Part shown: positions 7,575 to 13,647 of the stretch, piece by piece
How the letters are laid out: every line of letters starts with the position of its first letter
Numbering within the stretch: position 1 is the first letter of the stretch
Source: NBML01 sp029939535
Lineage (GTDB): Bacteria > Desulfobacterota > Desulfobacteria > Desulfobacterales > Desulfobacteraceae
Length of the DNA stretch: 13,647 nucleotides
Assembly (NCBI GenBank): GCA_029939535.1
Contig: JAOZST010000099.1
Location: forward strand, 1 to 13,647
Direction: 5' to 3'
Notes under the pieces: model-generated
Told to the model about the DNA's origin: nothing
The model's database searches: none
Seen by the model: only the letters and a program-made list of their open reading frames with translations
Made by a program: the position numbers and the translations under genes

Positions 7575-7603
7575 TTGCTGGTCTGAATTACTCGGATCAG
7601 CAA
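7575..7603 (+). promoter_or_regulatory. Hairpin touching the ribosome-binding site of the zinc-ribbon gene
   Basis: TTGCTGGTC (7575-7583) can pair with GATCAGCAA (7595-7603), forming a 9-bp stem with one G-U pair and an 11-nt loop. The 3' arm ends at the first bases of AAAGGAG (7602-7608), the ribosome-binding site of the next gene. No T-run follows, so it is not a classical terminator. It could tune translation or protect the transcript end between the two genes, or be chance. Confidence 0.35.
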
Positions 7604-7617
7604 AGGAGAAAATAATA

Positions 7618-8295
7618 ATGGCATTTGAAACAAAAGAAGAACTGCTTGAAAAATATATAAAAATGGATAAGCCCCATTGCCCTCATTGTGAAACGGAAAT
7701 GACTCTGTGGGAGGTGCCTCCCATTAATTTTTCCGATGGCCTGGGTTGGGGCACCCCCTATCTGTTTATCTGTTTTAACGATGAATGTCCTTCCTATAAA
7801 AAGGGCTGGGACCATCTTCAGGATACCATGGAAGCGCCAGCCTCATACAGGTGCATCAATGAACCCGGACAGAAGAATTTTGAATATATGCCGGTTTTCA
7901 GCCCAGTGGGAGCAACCGGTGGAAAACTGGATGATGCCGTCCTTCTTGAGGCGGAAGCCAAAAAGGAATTGATGAAACAAACCTTTTCTCTGTTAACCGA
8001 TTATTATCTCTCAAAGGACTGGGATGAAATTTTAAAAATTTTACTGGATACAAAGATTCCTGTCAAGGCAAGGCTGAAAGCCGCTGAAATGGTTGGAGAG
8101 TTGGGTGATTCAGATGCTGTAGAACATATGATCAACCATAAATTCCCCACCCCTGTTCTCCAGGAAGGGGTGAAGAAGGCCATTGAACAGCTCCATGAAA
8201 GGCATTATACAAGGGAATGTCCGTATTGTGCTGAGATAATCAAAAAACGGGCCACAGTCTGCAGGCATTGTAACAGAGAATTGAGCAGGGCATGA
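7618..8295 (+). CDS. Protein with zinc-ribbon motifs at both ends, 225 aa
   Basis: The protein has two cysteine clusters. The N-terminal one is CPHC (21-24) with Cys52 and Cys57 in FICFNDECPSY, a zinc-ribbon-like arrangement with a long insert. The C-terminal one is a compact zinc ribbon, CPYCAEIIKKRATVCRHC (201-218), of the double-CxxC type. Between them (about 108-195) lies an all-helical stretch with ILKILLDTKIPVKARLKAAE and ELGDSDAVEHMINH, resembling a short HEAT-like pair. There is no catalytic motif, signal peptide or membrane segment. Such proteins usually bind metal for structure or contact nucleic acid or protein; the actual role is not known. It follows the biotin-carrier fusion by 74 nt and has a strong AAAGGAG site 9 nt before its ATG, so it may be the last gene of the operon. 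A possible separate promoter (TTGACA 7549-7554, TATTTT 7571-7576, 16-bp spacing) is weak. Confidence 0.82.
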   Translation: MAFETKEELLEKYIKMDKPHCPHCETEMTLWEVPPINFSDGLGWGTPYLFICFNDECPSYKKGWDHLQDTMEAPASYRCINEPGQKNFEYMPVFSPVGATGGKLDDAVLLEAEAKKELMKQTFSLLTDYYLSKDWDEILKILLDTKIPVKARLKAAEMVGELGDSDAVEHMINHKFPTPVLQEGVKKAIEQLHERHYTRECPYCAEIIKKRATVCRHCNRELSRA

Positions 8296-8299
8296 GAAC

Positions 8300-8407
8300 A
8301 GCGAGAAAAGTTATCAGCGAGAGCAGCGAGAAAAGGATTTAAAAATTCGAGCCCATGTTTTTATCCTTCCTTTTCCCGCTGCTCTCGCTTTTCCAGCTTT
8401 TCTCGCT
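8300..8407. terminator. Compound hairpin between convergent genes, probable bidirectional terminator
   Basis: Two nested inverted repeats occupy the space between the zinc-ribbon gene and the HsdR-N-like gene, which converge. The outer arms are AGCGAGAAAAG (8300-8310) and CTTTTCTCGCT (8397-8407), a perfect 11-bp match. The inner arms run 8316-8337 and 8368-8389; their first 13 bp (AGCGAGAGCAGCG) pair perfectly, followed by one mismatch and 8 more pairs, around a 30-nt loop. The left arms also form a direct repeat of the unit CAGCGAGA, present three times. T-runs of only four bases follow the stems, so termination would rely on stem strength. It could instead be a copy of a dispersed palindromic repeat. 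Confidence 0.7.
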
Positions 8408-8409
8408 AT

Positions 8410-9060
8410 TTATCTATTAACTTTTTCCAGATTAAAGGACCGGTAAATGATCATTTCGCCCTCTATTTTATTGGGATCATAAACACGGTTTTTAATTGAT
8501 GCCATGAGGTTTTCTGCTTCTTTTCGGGAAGGCAGGGCATTAATATCCTGGGTAGCGCTTTTGCCGGATAGGGTTCTGTTGGATAGGGNNNNNNNNNNNN
8601 NNNNNNNNNNNNNNNNNNNNNNNNNNNNNNNNNNNNNNNNNNNNNNNNNNNNNNNNNNNNNNNNNNNNNNNNNNNNNNNNNNNNNNNNGGATAGGGTTCT
8701 GTTGGATAGGGCCTTGCCGGAAACCGTGTCCATTATAACGGCATTTCTACCATCTGTGGACACGGCAAAGGGGATAATAAATTCATACACCAGCCTGGCA
8801 CCTGCAAGGATCTCCCGTTCATAGGATCCAATGGATCCAGCCACACAGGTGACTGCCATAAATGGGCGGTCATTGCAGAAAATAATCAAATCAATGGCAG
8901 AGATATAATCCTCTCCCTTGAATTGAACAATAAGGGGTTTATCCACCAGGATTTCTTTTCTGGCAAAGCCTTTTTTTTCCACTAAAAATTTTTCAAAAAT
9001 CTGGCGGCTGGCTTCAGACCCGACATTGTTAATATCTTTTCCTGTAATATAGTCTTTCAT
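8410..9060 (-). CDS. HsdR-N-like protein (probable nuclease-fold pseudoenzyme), interrupted by assembly gap
   Basis: The ATG at 9058-9060 has GAGGAAA about 8 nt upstream and the frame ends in TAA at 8410-8412. The protein resembles stand-alone type I restriction HsdR N-terminal domain proteins: it begins MKDYITGKDINNVGSEASRQ, then shows FLVEKKGF, SAIDLIIFCNDRPFMAV, a GARLVYEFIIPFAVSTDG stretch and MDTVSGK. Where an active PD-(D/E)XK site would have Asp...Glu-x-Lys, it keeps Asp57, but the second motif reads AVTCVAG, so the Glu and Lys are missing. It is therefore probably not a nuclease; similar inactive forms are, from memory, common in deltaproteobacteria. The 100-N gap falls after VSGKALSNRTLS. 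Both flanks end in the same 23-bp sequence; overlapping them keeps the frame and gives a 175-aa protein, close to the size expected for the family. It follows gpmI by 176 bp and no methylase or specificity gene is nearby, so it is not part of a restriction system. Confidence 0.78.
   Translation of the reverse strand: MKDYITGKDINNVGSEASRQIFEKFLVEKKGFARKEILVDKPLIVQFKGEDYISAIDLIIFCNDRPFMAVTCVAGSIGSYEREILAGARLVYEFIIPFAVSTDGRNAVIMDTVSGKALSNRTLSXXXXXXXXXXXXXXXXXXXXXXXXXXXXXXXXXXLSNRTLSGKSATQDINALPSRKEAENLMASIKNRVYDPNKIEGEMIIYRSFNLEKVNR
8566..8711. repeat. 15-bp in-frame tandem repeat flanking an assembly gap
   Basis: The unit GGATAGGGTTCTGTT is followed by the first 8 bases of a second unit at 8566-8588, before the gap, and the same 23 bases recur at 8689-8711, after it. 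On the coding (minus) strand each unit encodes five residues, LSNRT. Either the contig ends simply overlap by 23 bp, or the gap hides further copies of a five-residue repeat that short reads could not resolve. Confidence 0.8.
8589..8688. other. Assembly gap, 100 N
   Basis: Exactly 100 N mark a scaffold join inside the HsdR-N-like gene. The flanks share 23 identical bases, so the true gap may be zero or negative in length. Confidence 0.97.
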
Positions 9061-9105
9061 CAGTTCATTTCCTCGATCAAATATCCCATGTAAAATTTAT
9101 ATGAA

Positions 9106-9180
9106 AGTATTGAGATTTGAGTTGTGAGTACTGAGATTTGAATATTTCAATTTTTTTCATTACTCAATACTCAGAACTTA
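9106..9180. repeat. Imperfect direct and inverted repeats between gpmI and the HsdR-N-like gene
   Basis: AGTATTGAGATTTGA (9106-9120) recurs with one change at 9127-9141 (AGTACTGAGATTTGA). The complement CTCAATACT at 9163-9171 can pair with AGTATTGAG (9106-9114). Read along the minus strand, the structure lies after gpmI and includes a run of seven A on that strand rather than T, so it does not fit a standard terminator. It may be a decayed intergenic repeat. The remainder of the 176-bp spacer shows no gene. Confidence 0.5.
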
Positions 9181-9236
9181 CATTTTCTATTGTACCAGCC
9201 AGGGCATTTATGCTAGTAATAATTTGGCCAAGGTGT

Positions 9237-10814
9237 TCATATCAAAGGGGTCCCTGTCATTTTTTTGGGTTGTGCAATGCCAAGGGCTTTAAGGATAGTG
9301 GGAGCAATATCTCCAAGGATACCGTCTTTGACCCTTATGTTCCGGAGATCTTTTCCTGCCACAATAAACCTCACCGGATTAAGGGTGTGGGCGGTATGGG
9401 GGGAACCATCTTTGCTTATCATCTGTTCTGAGTTTCCATGATCTGCAGTTATAAATGCAATACCATTTGTTTTCCATATGGCTTCCACCACCTTCTTCAC
9501 ACAGTTGTCAACGGTTTCGCAGGCCTTGACAGCGGCATCCAATATGCCTGTATGTCCCACCATGTCCATGTTGGCAAAATTTAAAACAATAAATTGAAAA
9601 TCTTTGGAAACTATTAGTTCACAAGCCTTTTCAGCAACTTTAAATGCGCTCATTTCCGGTTTTTCATCATAGGTTGCCACATCCCTGGGGGAGGGAATCA
9701 ATACCCGTTTCTCATTGTCAAACTGAGTCTCATTGCCCCCATTAAAAAAATAGGTAACATGGGCGTATTTTTCAGTTTCCGCAATCCTCAGCTGGGAAAT
9801 TCCCTGTTTGCTCAGGGTTTCCCCTAAAATATCGGTGAGGTGTACAGGTCCAAAGGCAGTTGGCAGGCCAAAGGTTTCATCATACTGGGTCATGGTGACA
9901 AAACATGATAGCTTGGGTAAAACATCTCTTTTGAATCCATGAAAATCTTTTTCATTAAAGGCCCTGGTGATCTCCTTTGCCCTGTCTGCCCTGAAATTGA
10001 AAAAAATTACACCGTCCCCATCCTGGATAGTGCCATGGCCTGAACCAGAATCATTTCCAAGGAAGACAGGATTGATAAATTCATCGGTAAGGTCTGCATC
10101 ATAGGCATCCTGAATCGCCTGAACCGGGTCATGATATTTTTTGCCCTCTCCCTTTGTAAAAAGGTTATAGGCTTTTTTCACCCTGTCCCACCGGGTGTCC
10201 CTGTCCATGGCCCAGTAACGGCCCACAATGGTGGCAATTTTCCCGTAATTGTGGAGGTCAATATGCTGCTGAAGCTGCCTTAAATATTCAATGCCGGCTG
10301 TGGGGGAGGTGTCTCTGCCGTCAAGAATGGGGTGGATATAAATATTCTTAACCTTGTTTTGTCTTGCCATGTCAATGAGGGCAAGGAGATGGGAAATGTG
10401 GCTGTGAACTCCGCCGTCGGACAAAAGGCCCATGAGGTGAAGACCTTTGTCTTCTTTTTTGACCTTGTCCATGGCCTTTTTAAATATTGAATTTTTAAAA
10501 AAACTTTTTTCATCAATGGCAGTATTGATGCGGACAAAATTCTGGAGTACTTTTCTGCCTGCCCCCATGTTCATGTGGCCAACTTCTGAATTGCCCATGG
10601 TGCCCTGGGGAAGGCCCACTGCATTGCCGGAGCAGGCAAGGCGGCTGTTGGGAAAGGTTTTTACAAGATGATCCAGAAAAGGGGTATTTGCCTGGGCAAC
10701 AGCATTGCCGTAGTATTGATCGTTTATTCCCCAGCCGTCCAGGATCATCAGGATATTGACAGGGTTCTTTCCTGAAGCAGTTTTTTCATCAGAAATTGTT
10801 TTTTTAGAGTTCAT
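9237..10814 (-). CDS. gpmI: 2,3-bisphosphoglycerate-independent phosphoglycerate mutase
   Basis: The enzyme interconverts 3- and 2-phosphoglycerate in glycolysis/gluconeogenesis, in the cytosol, with two metal ions (Mn in studied members) and a phosphoserine intermediate. Numbering from Met at 10814 (525 aa), it has the N-terminal metal motif LMILDGWG (22-29), nucleophile Ser76 in MGNSEVGHMN, the substrate-binding segments SDGGVHSH (132-139), DGRDTSP (165-171) and VGRYWAMDRD (197-206), and the C-terminal metal motifs NMDMVGHTG and TADHGNSEQ. All key residues are present, so it should be active. Two starts are possible: ATG 10820 or ATG 10814. The second is preferred because GAAGAAG then lies 6 nt upstream. 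It overlaps the end of rsfS by 11 bp, so translation is probably coupled. Confidence 0.97.
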   Translation of the reverse strand: MNSKKTISDEKTASGKNPVNILMILDGWGINDQYYGNAVAQANTPFLDHLVKTFPNSRLACSGNAVGLPQGTMGNSEVGHMNMGAGRKVLQNFVRINTAIDEKSFFKNSIFKKAMDKVKKEDKGLHLMGLLSDGGVHSHISHLLALIDMARQNKVKNIYIHPILDGRDTSPTAGIEYLRQLQQHIDLHNYGKIATIVGRYWAMDRDTRWDRVKKAYNLFTKGEGKKYHDPVQAIQDAYDADLTDEFINPVFLGNDSGSGHGTIQDGDGVIFFNFRADRAKEITRAFNEKDFHGFKRDVLPKLSCFVTMTQYDETFGLPTAFGPVHLTDILGETLSKQGISQLRIAETEKYAHVTYFFNGGNETQFDNEKRVLIPSPRDVATYDEKPEMSAFKVAEKACELIVSKDFQFIVLNFANMDMVGHTGILDAAVKACETVDNCVKKVVEAIWKTNGIAFITADHGNSEQMISKDGSPHTAHTLNPVRFIVAGKDLRNIRVKDGILGDIAPTILKALGIAQPKKMTGTPLI

Positions 10815-11202
10815 TATCATCTTCTTCTAACCCTGGCAGGGGTCCCAATGGAGAGAGATCAACTCTGGGGGCATCGCTCCACAAGCCTTCCAGATCATAG
10901 AATCCCTTTGCCTCGGAATCAAATATATGGATGATAATATGACCATAATCAATCAATGCCCACTCACCTTCCTTGATTCCTTCCATGCCAAAAACTTTTA
11001 TTTTTTGTTTTTTCAGGGTTTTGATGATGTGTTCTGCAAGGGATGTGACCTGGCGGCTGGAACCTGCTTCAATAATTACCAGCATGTCGGCATAGGATGT
11101 CATTTTATGGACATCAACTGCGGTGATTGATTTTGCTTTCCGTTCAAATATGGGGCTGAGATAGGGCTTGAACTCTTCTGCCAAAGCAATGGGATGTTTC
11201 AT
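10804..11202 (-). CDS. rsfS: Ribosomal silencing factor RsfS (Iojap family)
   Basis: This 132-aa protein has the RsfS/Iojap domain: DVHKMTSYADMLVI (30-43), SSRQVTSLAEHI, and the highly conserved GEWALIDYGHIIIHIFDSEA stretch followed by FYDLEGLWSDAPRVDL. In studied bacteria RsfS binds ribosomal protein uL14 and blocks joining of the two ribosomal subunits when nutrients are low. The acidic tail LEEDDNEL is outside the conserved domain and overlaps the start of gpmI. The ATG at 11202 overlaps the nadD stop in an ATGA arrangement, so translation is probably coupled to nadD. The nadD-rsfS pair is widespread. Confidence 0.95.
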   Translation of the reverse strand: MKHPIALAEEFKPYLSPIFERKAKSITAVDVHKMTSYADMLVIIEAGSSRQVTSLAEHIIKTLKKQKIKVFGMEGIKEGEWALIDYGHIIIHIFDSEAKGFYDLEGLWSDAPRVDLSPLGPLPGLEEDDNEL

Positions 11203-11846
11203 TTATATAAATCCTTTTTACTGATGATGTTCTCTACGTTTATGGGGACAAGTCCTGTAATAGATCTGTTTTCTTTAACCCGTGTCCGTATCATGGTGGA
11301 TGAAATATCAATTTTGGGTACATTGCAGATATGGATCGGTTGCATCTGTCCATGGGTAAATTTGTTCTGGCCCGCATCCAGAGAATATCCTTTGGAGACA
11401 TGTTCGTCAATAAAGGATGCAATTGTTTTAATCTCTCTCATTTTCCCCCTGAGCATGACAATTATTGGGACAGCCTTAAAAATAAGTTCCCGGCTTTTCC
11501 AGGTGGTGATATCAAAAAATGCATCTGATCCCATTAAAAGGAAAAAATTCAGATTCAGGCCATGATTTTTTTTAAATGCATTAATGGTGTCAATGGTAAA
11601 GGAGGGTCCTTTTCTCTTTAATTCAATATCAGAGGCATAAACTCCATCAAGATCCTTTACACTGCCTGTAACCATTTCAAGTCTGTCCCTGGCAGGAGCC
11701 AGATTGCTATTGGGCTTATGGGGTGGGGTGGCAGAAGGGAACAGAAAAACTTTTTGGAGCTGATAGGCCTGTTTTACGTATTTGATAATACCTATATGGC
11801 CATTATGAAGTGGATTAAATGTCCCTCCAAAAAGTCCTGTATTCAT
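11199..11846 (-). CDS. nadD: Nicotinate-nucleotide adenylyltransferase
   Basis: NadD joins nicotinate mononucleotide to AMP from ATP, giving deamido-NAD, the step before NAD synthetase. The 215-aa protein starts MNTGLFGGTFNPLHNGHIGI, with the nucleotidyltransferase signature GGTFNPLHNGH (His14, His17). It carries the second ATP-binding motif SSTMIR at about 182-187, followed by NRSITGLVP. Conserved mid-protein features include the PPHK segment and FFLLMGSDAF. It is full length. It starts 3 nt after the obg stop and its stop overlaps the rsfS start by 4 bp. Confidence 0.96.
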   Translation of the reverse strand: MNTGLFGGTFNPLHNGHIGIIKYVKQAYQLQKVFLFPSATPPHKPNSNLAPARDRLEMVTGSVKDLDGVYASDIELKRKGPSFTIDTINAFKKNHGLNLNFFLLMGSDAFFDITTWKSRELIFKAVPIIVMLRGKMREIKTIASFIDEHVSKGYSLDAGQNKFTHGQMQPIHICNVPKIDISSTMIRTRVKENRSITGLVPINVENIISKKDLYK

Positions 11847-11849
11847 GGT

Positions 11850-12845
11850 TTACTCTTTTTTAAGTTTGGAAGAAAGCAGTTTTACCAGCTCTTTTACTCC
11901 CTGGCCTGTTGCCGCTGAAATGGTGTGCACCTGGAGGCCCGGCAGGGCAGTTTTAAAACTATCCACCCGGGTTTTTATACCCGTGAGATCCATTTTGTTG
12001 AGTACCACAATCTGGGTTTTGTCGGCCAGGGTTTTGCTGTACATGGAAAGCTCTTTGTTGATGAGTTGAAAGGCATCAAGTGGGCATTCAGGTTCAATTC
12101 CTCCGGCATCAATGAGATGGATTAATATCCCGGTCCGTTCAATATGCTTCAGGAATTTTATGCCAAGACCAGTCCCCTCATGGGCACCCTCAATTAGACC
12201 TGGGATATCTGCCACGGCAAAGGGCTCTCCAAAGGGAGGTTCCACCATGCCAAGGGTCGGGGTAAGGGTAGTAAAAGGGTAGTCTGCAATTTTGGGACGG
12301 GCAGCTGACATGGAGGATATCAGAGTCGATTTGCCGGCATTGGGTAATCCAACAATGCCCACATCTGCAAGGAGTTTTAGTTCCAGTTTGAGTTTGAGTT
12401 CTGTTCCTGGAATTCCAGGCTGGGAATATCTCGGGGCCCGATTGGTGGATGAGGCAAATCTTTTGTTACCCCGGCCGCCTTTGCCGCCGCTGGCAACAAT
12501 GTGTTCTGCAAGGTCAGTGGTAAGATCAACAATGGGTTCAAGTGTGTCTGCATCAGACACCAGAGTGCCCGGGGGAAGGTCTAAAAAACAATGGCTTCCG
12601 TTTTTGCCATGTTTTTGTTTGCCAAGTCCCTGGGCCCCGTCCTTGGCTTTGAACAGTTTTTGACGGCGATATTCATAGAGTGTTCGTATGCCCTGATCCA
12701 CCCTCAGGACAACATTTCCACCATCGCCGCCATCTCCACCATCAGGTCCTCCCCGCTCGATAAACCTTTCCCTTCGGAAACTGGTACACCCCGGGCCACC
12801 ATCACCGGACCTGATAGTAACAATTGCTTCATCTACAAATTTCAC
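11850..12845 (-). CDS. obgE: GTPase Obg/CgtA, ribosome assembly
   Basis: The 331-aa protein has the glycine-rich Obg domain (about 1-158, with FRRERFIERGGPDGGDGGDG) followed by a GTPase domain. Its motifs are G1 GLPNAGKST (166-174), switch I with TT (192-193), G3 DIPG (213-216), G4 NKMD (283-286) and G5 SAA (310-312). It is complete and should bind and hydrolyse GTP. In other bacteria Obg takes part in large ribosomal subunit assembly and stress signalling. It has no extra C-terminal domain, ending shortly after G5 with KLLSSKLKKE. The start is GTG (12843-12845), overlapping the rpmA stop as GTGA, so its translation probably depends on rpmA. The operon order rplU-rpmA-obg is common in bacteria. 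Confidence 0.97.
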   Translation of the reverse strand: MKFVDEAIVTIRSGDGGPGCTSFRRERFIERGGPDGGDGGDGGNVVLRVDQGIRTLYEYRRQKLFKAKDGAQGLGKQKHGKNGSHCFLDLPPGTLVSDADTLEPIVDLTTDLAEHIVASGGKGGRGNKRFASSTNRAPRYSQPGIPGTELKLKLELKLLADVGIVGLPNAGKSTLISSMSAARPKIADYPFTTLTPTLGMVEPPFGEPFAVADIPGLIEGAHEGTGLGIKFLKHIERTGILIHLIDAGGIEPECPLDAFQLINKELSMYSKTLADKTQIVVLNKMDLTGIKTRVDSFKTALPGLQVHTISAATGQGVKELVKLLSSKLKKE

Positions 12846-13096
12846 GCTTCATAAACGCTGACTTTTTTCCTGTCGCGACCTTTTCTTTCAAAGGTAACAA
12901 CACCATCCATTCTAGCAAAAAGAGTATAATCTTTACCCATGCCTACATTACTGCCTGGATGGATTTTGGTGCCGACCTGTCTTACAATAATGTTTCCAGC
13001 CAGAACTTTTTCTCCGCCGAATTTTTTAACACCCCTGCGCTGAGCATTAGAGTCGCGACCATTTTTAGTACTGCCCGCTGCTTTTTTATGTGACAT
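12842..13096 (-). CDS. rpmA: 50S ribosomal protein L27 (bL27)
   Basis: The 84-aa protein begins MSHKKAAGSTKNGRDSNAQR and has the typical GVKKFGGEKV, NIIVRQVGTKIHPGSNVGMG and DYTLFARMDGVV sequences. The N-terminus reaches towards the peptidyl-transferase centre in known ribosomes; here no extra N-terminal extension of the Firmicutes type is seen. AGGAGAG at 13105-13111 is the ribosome-binding site, and the gene starts 21 nt after rplU. Confidence 0.98.
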   Translation of the reverse strand: MSHKKAAGSTKNGRDSNAQRRGVKKFGGEKVLAGNIIVRQVGTKIHPGSNVGMGKDYTLFARMDGVVTFERKGRDRKKVSVYEA

Positions 13097-13117
13097 CTTA
13101 TATTCTCTCCTTAGGAT

Positions 13118-13429
13118 TTAAGCTGAAATGGATTCGATTTTAATTTCAGTATAATGCTGTCTATGACCCTGCATCTTTCGATAGCCTTTTCTGCGTTTAT
13201 ACTTGAATACCAATTGTTTTTTGCCCCTTCCCTGTTCAAGGATGTGTGCTTTTACAACAGCATTCTCAACCTTGGGAGCACCCAGGGTAACGATTTCACC
13301 GTCTGAATACATGAGGACATCATCGAATTCAATTTTGGAACCTTCGGAACCTTCCAGTTTTTCAACTTTCAGGACCTGGTCTTCATGAACCTTATATTGT
13401 TTTCCGCCGGTTCTGATAACTGCGTACAT
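13118..13429 (-). CDS. rplU: 50S ribosomal protein L21 (bL21)
   Basis: The 103-aa protein matches bL21 throughout: MYAVIRTGGKQYKVHEDQVL at the start, KVEKLEGSEGSKIEFDDVLM, and the basic KYKRRKGYRKMQGHRQHYTE stretch near the end that binds 23S rRNA. AAGGAGAG lies about 6 nt before the ATG. It is the first gene of the operon and has a strong promoter about 50-80 bp upstream. Confidence 0.98.
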   Translation of the reverse strand: MYAVIRTGGKQYKVHEDQVLKVEKLEGSEGSKIEFDDVLMYSDGEIVTLGAPKVENAVVKAHILEQGRGKKQLVFKYKRRKGYRKMQGHRQHYTEIKIESISA

Positions 13430-13480
13430 GTTAAACTCTCCTTATTATTTCAATACCTTTCGCAATTCTAAAAACTCTTC

Positions 13481-13509
13481 ATTCTATAATTATTTACTGG
13501 TTTTGTCAA
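13481..13509 (-). promoter_or_regulatory. Sigma-70-type promoter of the rplU operon
   Basis: On the minus strand, TTGACA (13504-13509) is a perfect -35 box and TAGAAT (13481-13486) matches five of six bases of the -10 box, with 17 bp between them. Transcription would begin near 13474, leaving a leader of about 45 nt before rplU. Confidence 0.75.
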
Positions 13510-13647
13510 TCTATATTTATTTATTTTATGGAGGATTGGAAATAATGAAATTGCAGATTGAAATATAGCCTTTTTTTTAAAGGCAGTCCAGTCTTAATCT
13601 ATCTCTTAAACCACCGTCTTATTCCATAATGGATAAGATAATAGGAA
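13510..13647. other. AT-rich stretch upstream of the rplU promoter, no gene seen
   Basis: No supported coding region is seen to the window edge. A short hairpin, GCCTTT/AAAGGC (13568-13584), surrounds a run of T. It could be the remains of a terminator for a gene beyond the edge, but the stem is only 6 bp. Confidence 0.4.

Noticed and set aside
8300..8345. CRISPR-like array of CAGCGAGA units
   Set aside because: Units are too short, lack regular spacers, and are better explained as arms of a hairpin.
8410..9060. Part of a type I restriction-modification system
   Set aside because: No HsdM or HsdS gene and no helicase domain are present, and the catalytic motif is missing.
13568..13584. GCCTTT/AAAGGC hairpin as a strong terminator
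   Set aside because: Only six base pairs with few G-C pairs, and no gene visible to be terminated.

Overview
The window looks like chromosomal DNA of an anaerobic sulfate-reducing bacterium of the Desulfobacteraceae/Desulfobacterota type. This is inferred from a biotin-dependent methylmalonyl-CoA/pyruvate carboxyl-transfer operon with 12S-like and 5S-like subunits, a DUF6125-like protein and a stand-alone HsdR-N-like protein. No database search was possible. Two runs of exactly 100 N (2262-2361 and 8589-8688) mark scaffold joins, so this is a draft assembly.

Region 1 (1-2610, minus strand) is accessory and partly decayed. It holds the start of an uncharacterised gene cut by the window edge (1-315), an unrecognised 217-aa protein (341-994), an AAA_14/DUF4143 ATPase that has lost its nucleotide-binding N-terminus (984-2072), and a short internal fragment of a Cys/Met-metabolism PLP enzyme that ends at the first N gap (2362-2610).

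Region 2 (2611-8295, plus strand) is the metabolic core. In order it holds a DUF6125-like protein with two related helical repeats and a Cys-rich tail, a 517-aa carboxyltransferase (12S/MmdA type), a 77-aa small protein, a 673-aa fusion of a 5S/PycB/OadA-type carboxyltransferase with a biotin carrier domain (biotin Lys639), and a protein with zinc-binding motifs at both ends. No biotin carboxylase and no membrane decarboxylase subunit is present. The simplest reading is a transcarboxylase that moves CO2 between methylmalonyl-CoA and pyruvate, giving propionyl-CoA and oxaloacetate, without ATP or a sodium pump. A long compound hairpin (8300-8407) separates this block from the convergent genes that follow.

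Region 3 (8410-13647, minus strand) is a tightly packed housekeeping operon read right to left: rplU, rpmA, obg, nadD, rsfS, gpmI, then after 176 bp an HsdR-N-like pseudo-nuclease gene interrupted by the second N gap. A near-consensus sigma-70 promoter lies before rplU. Several genes overlap by 3 to 11 bp. The operon combines ribosomal proteins, ribosome-assembly and silencing factors, NAD synthesis and glycolysis.

The most unusual points are the compact transcarboxylase operon with its small unassigned subunit, the 15-bp in-frame repeat at the second gap, the compound hairpin, and the gene fragments around the first gap.
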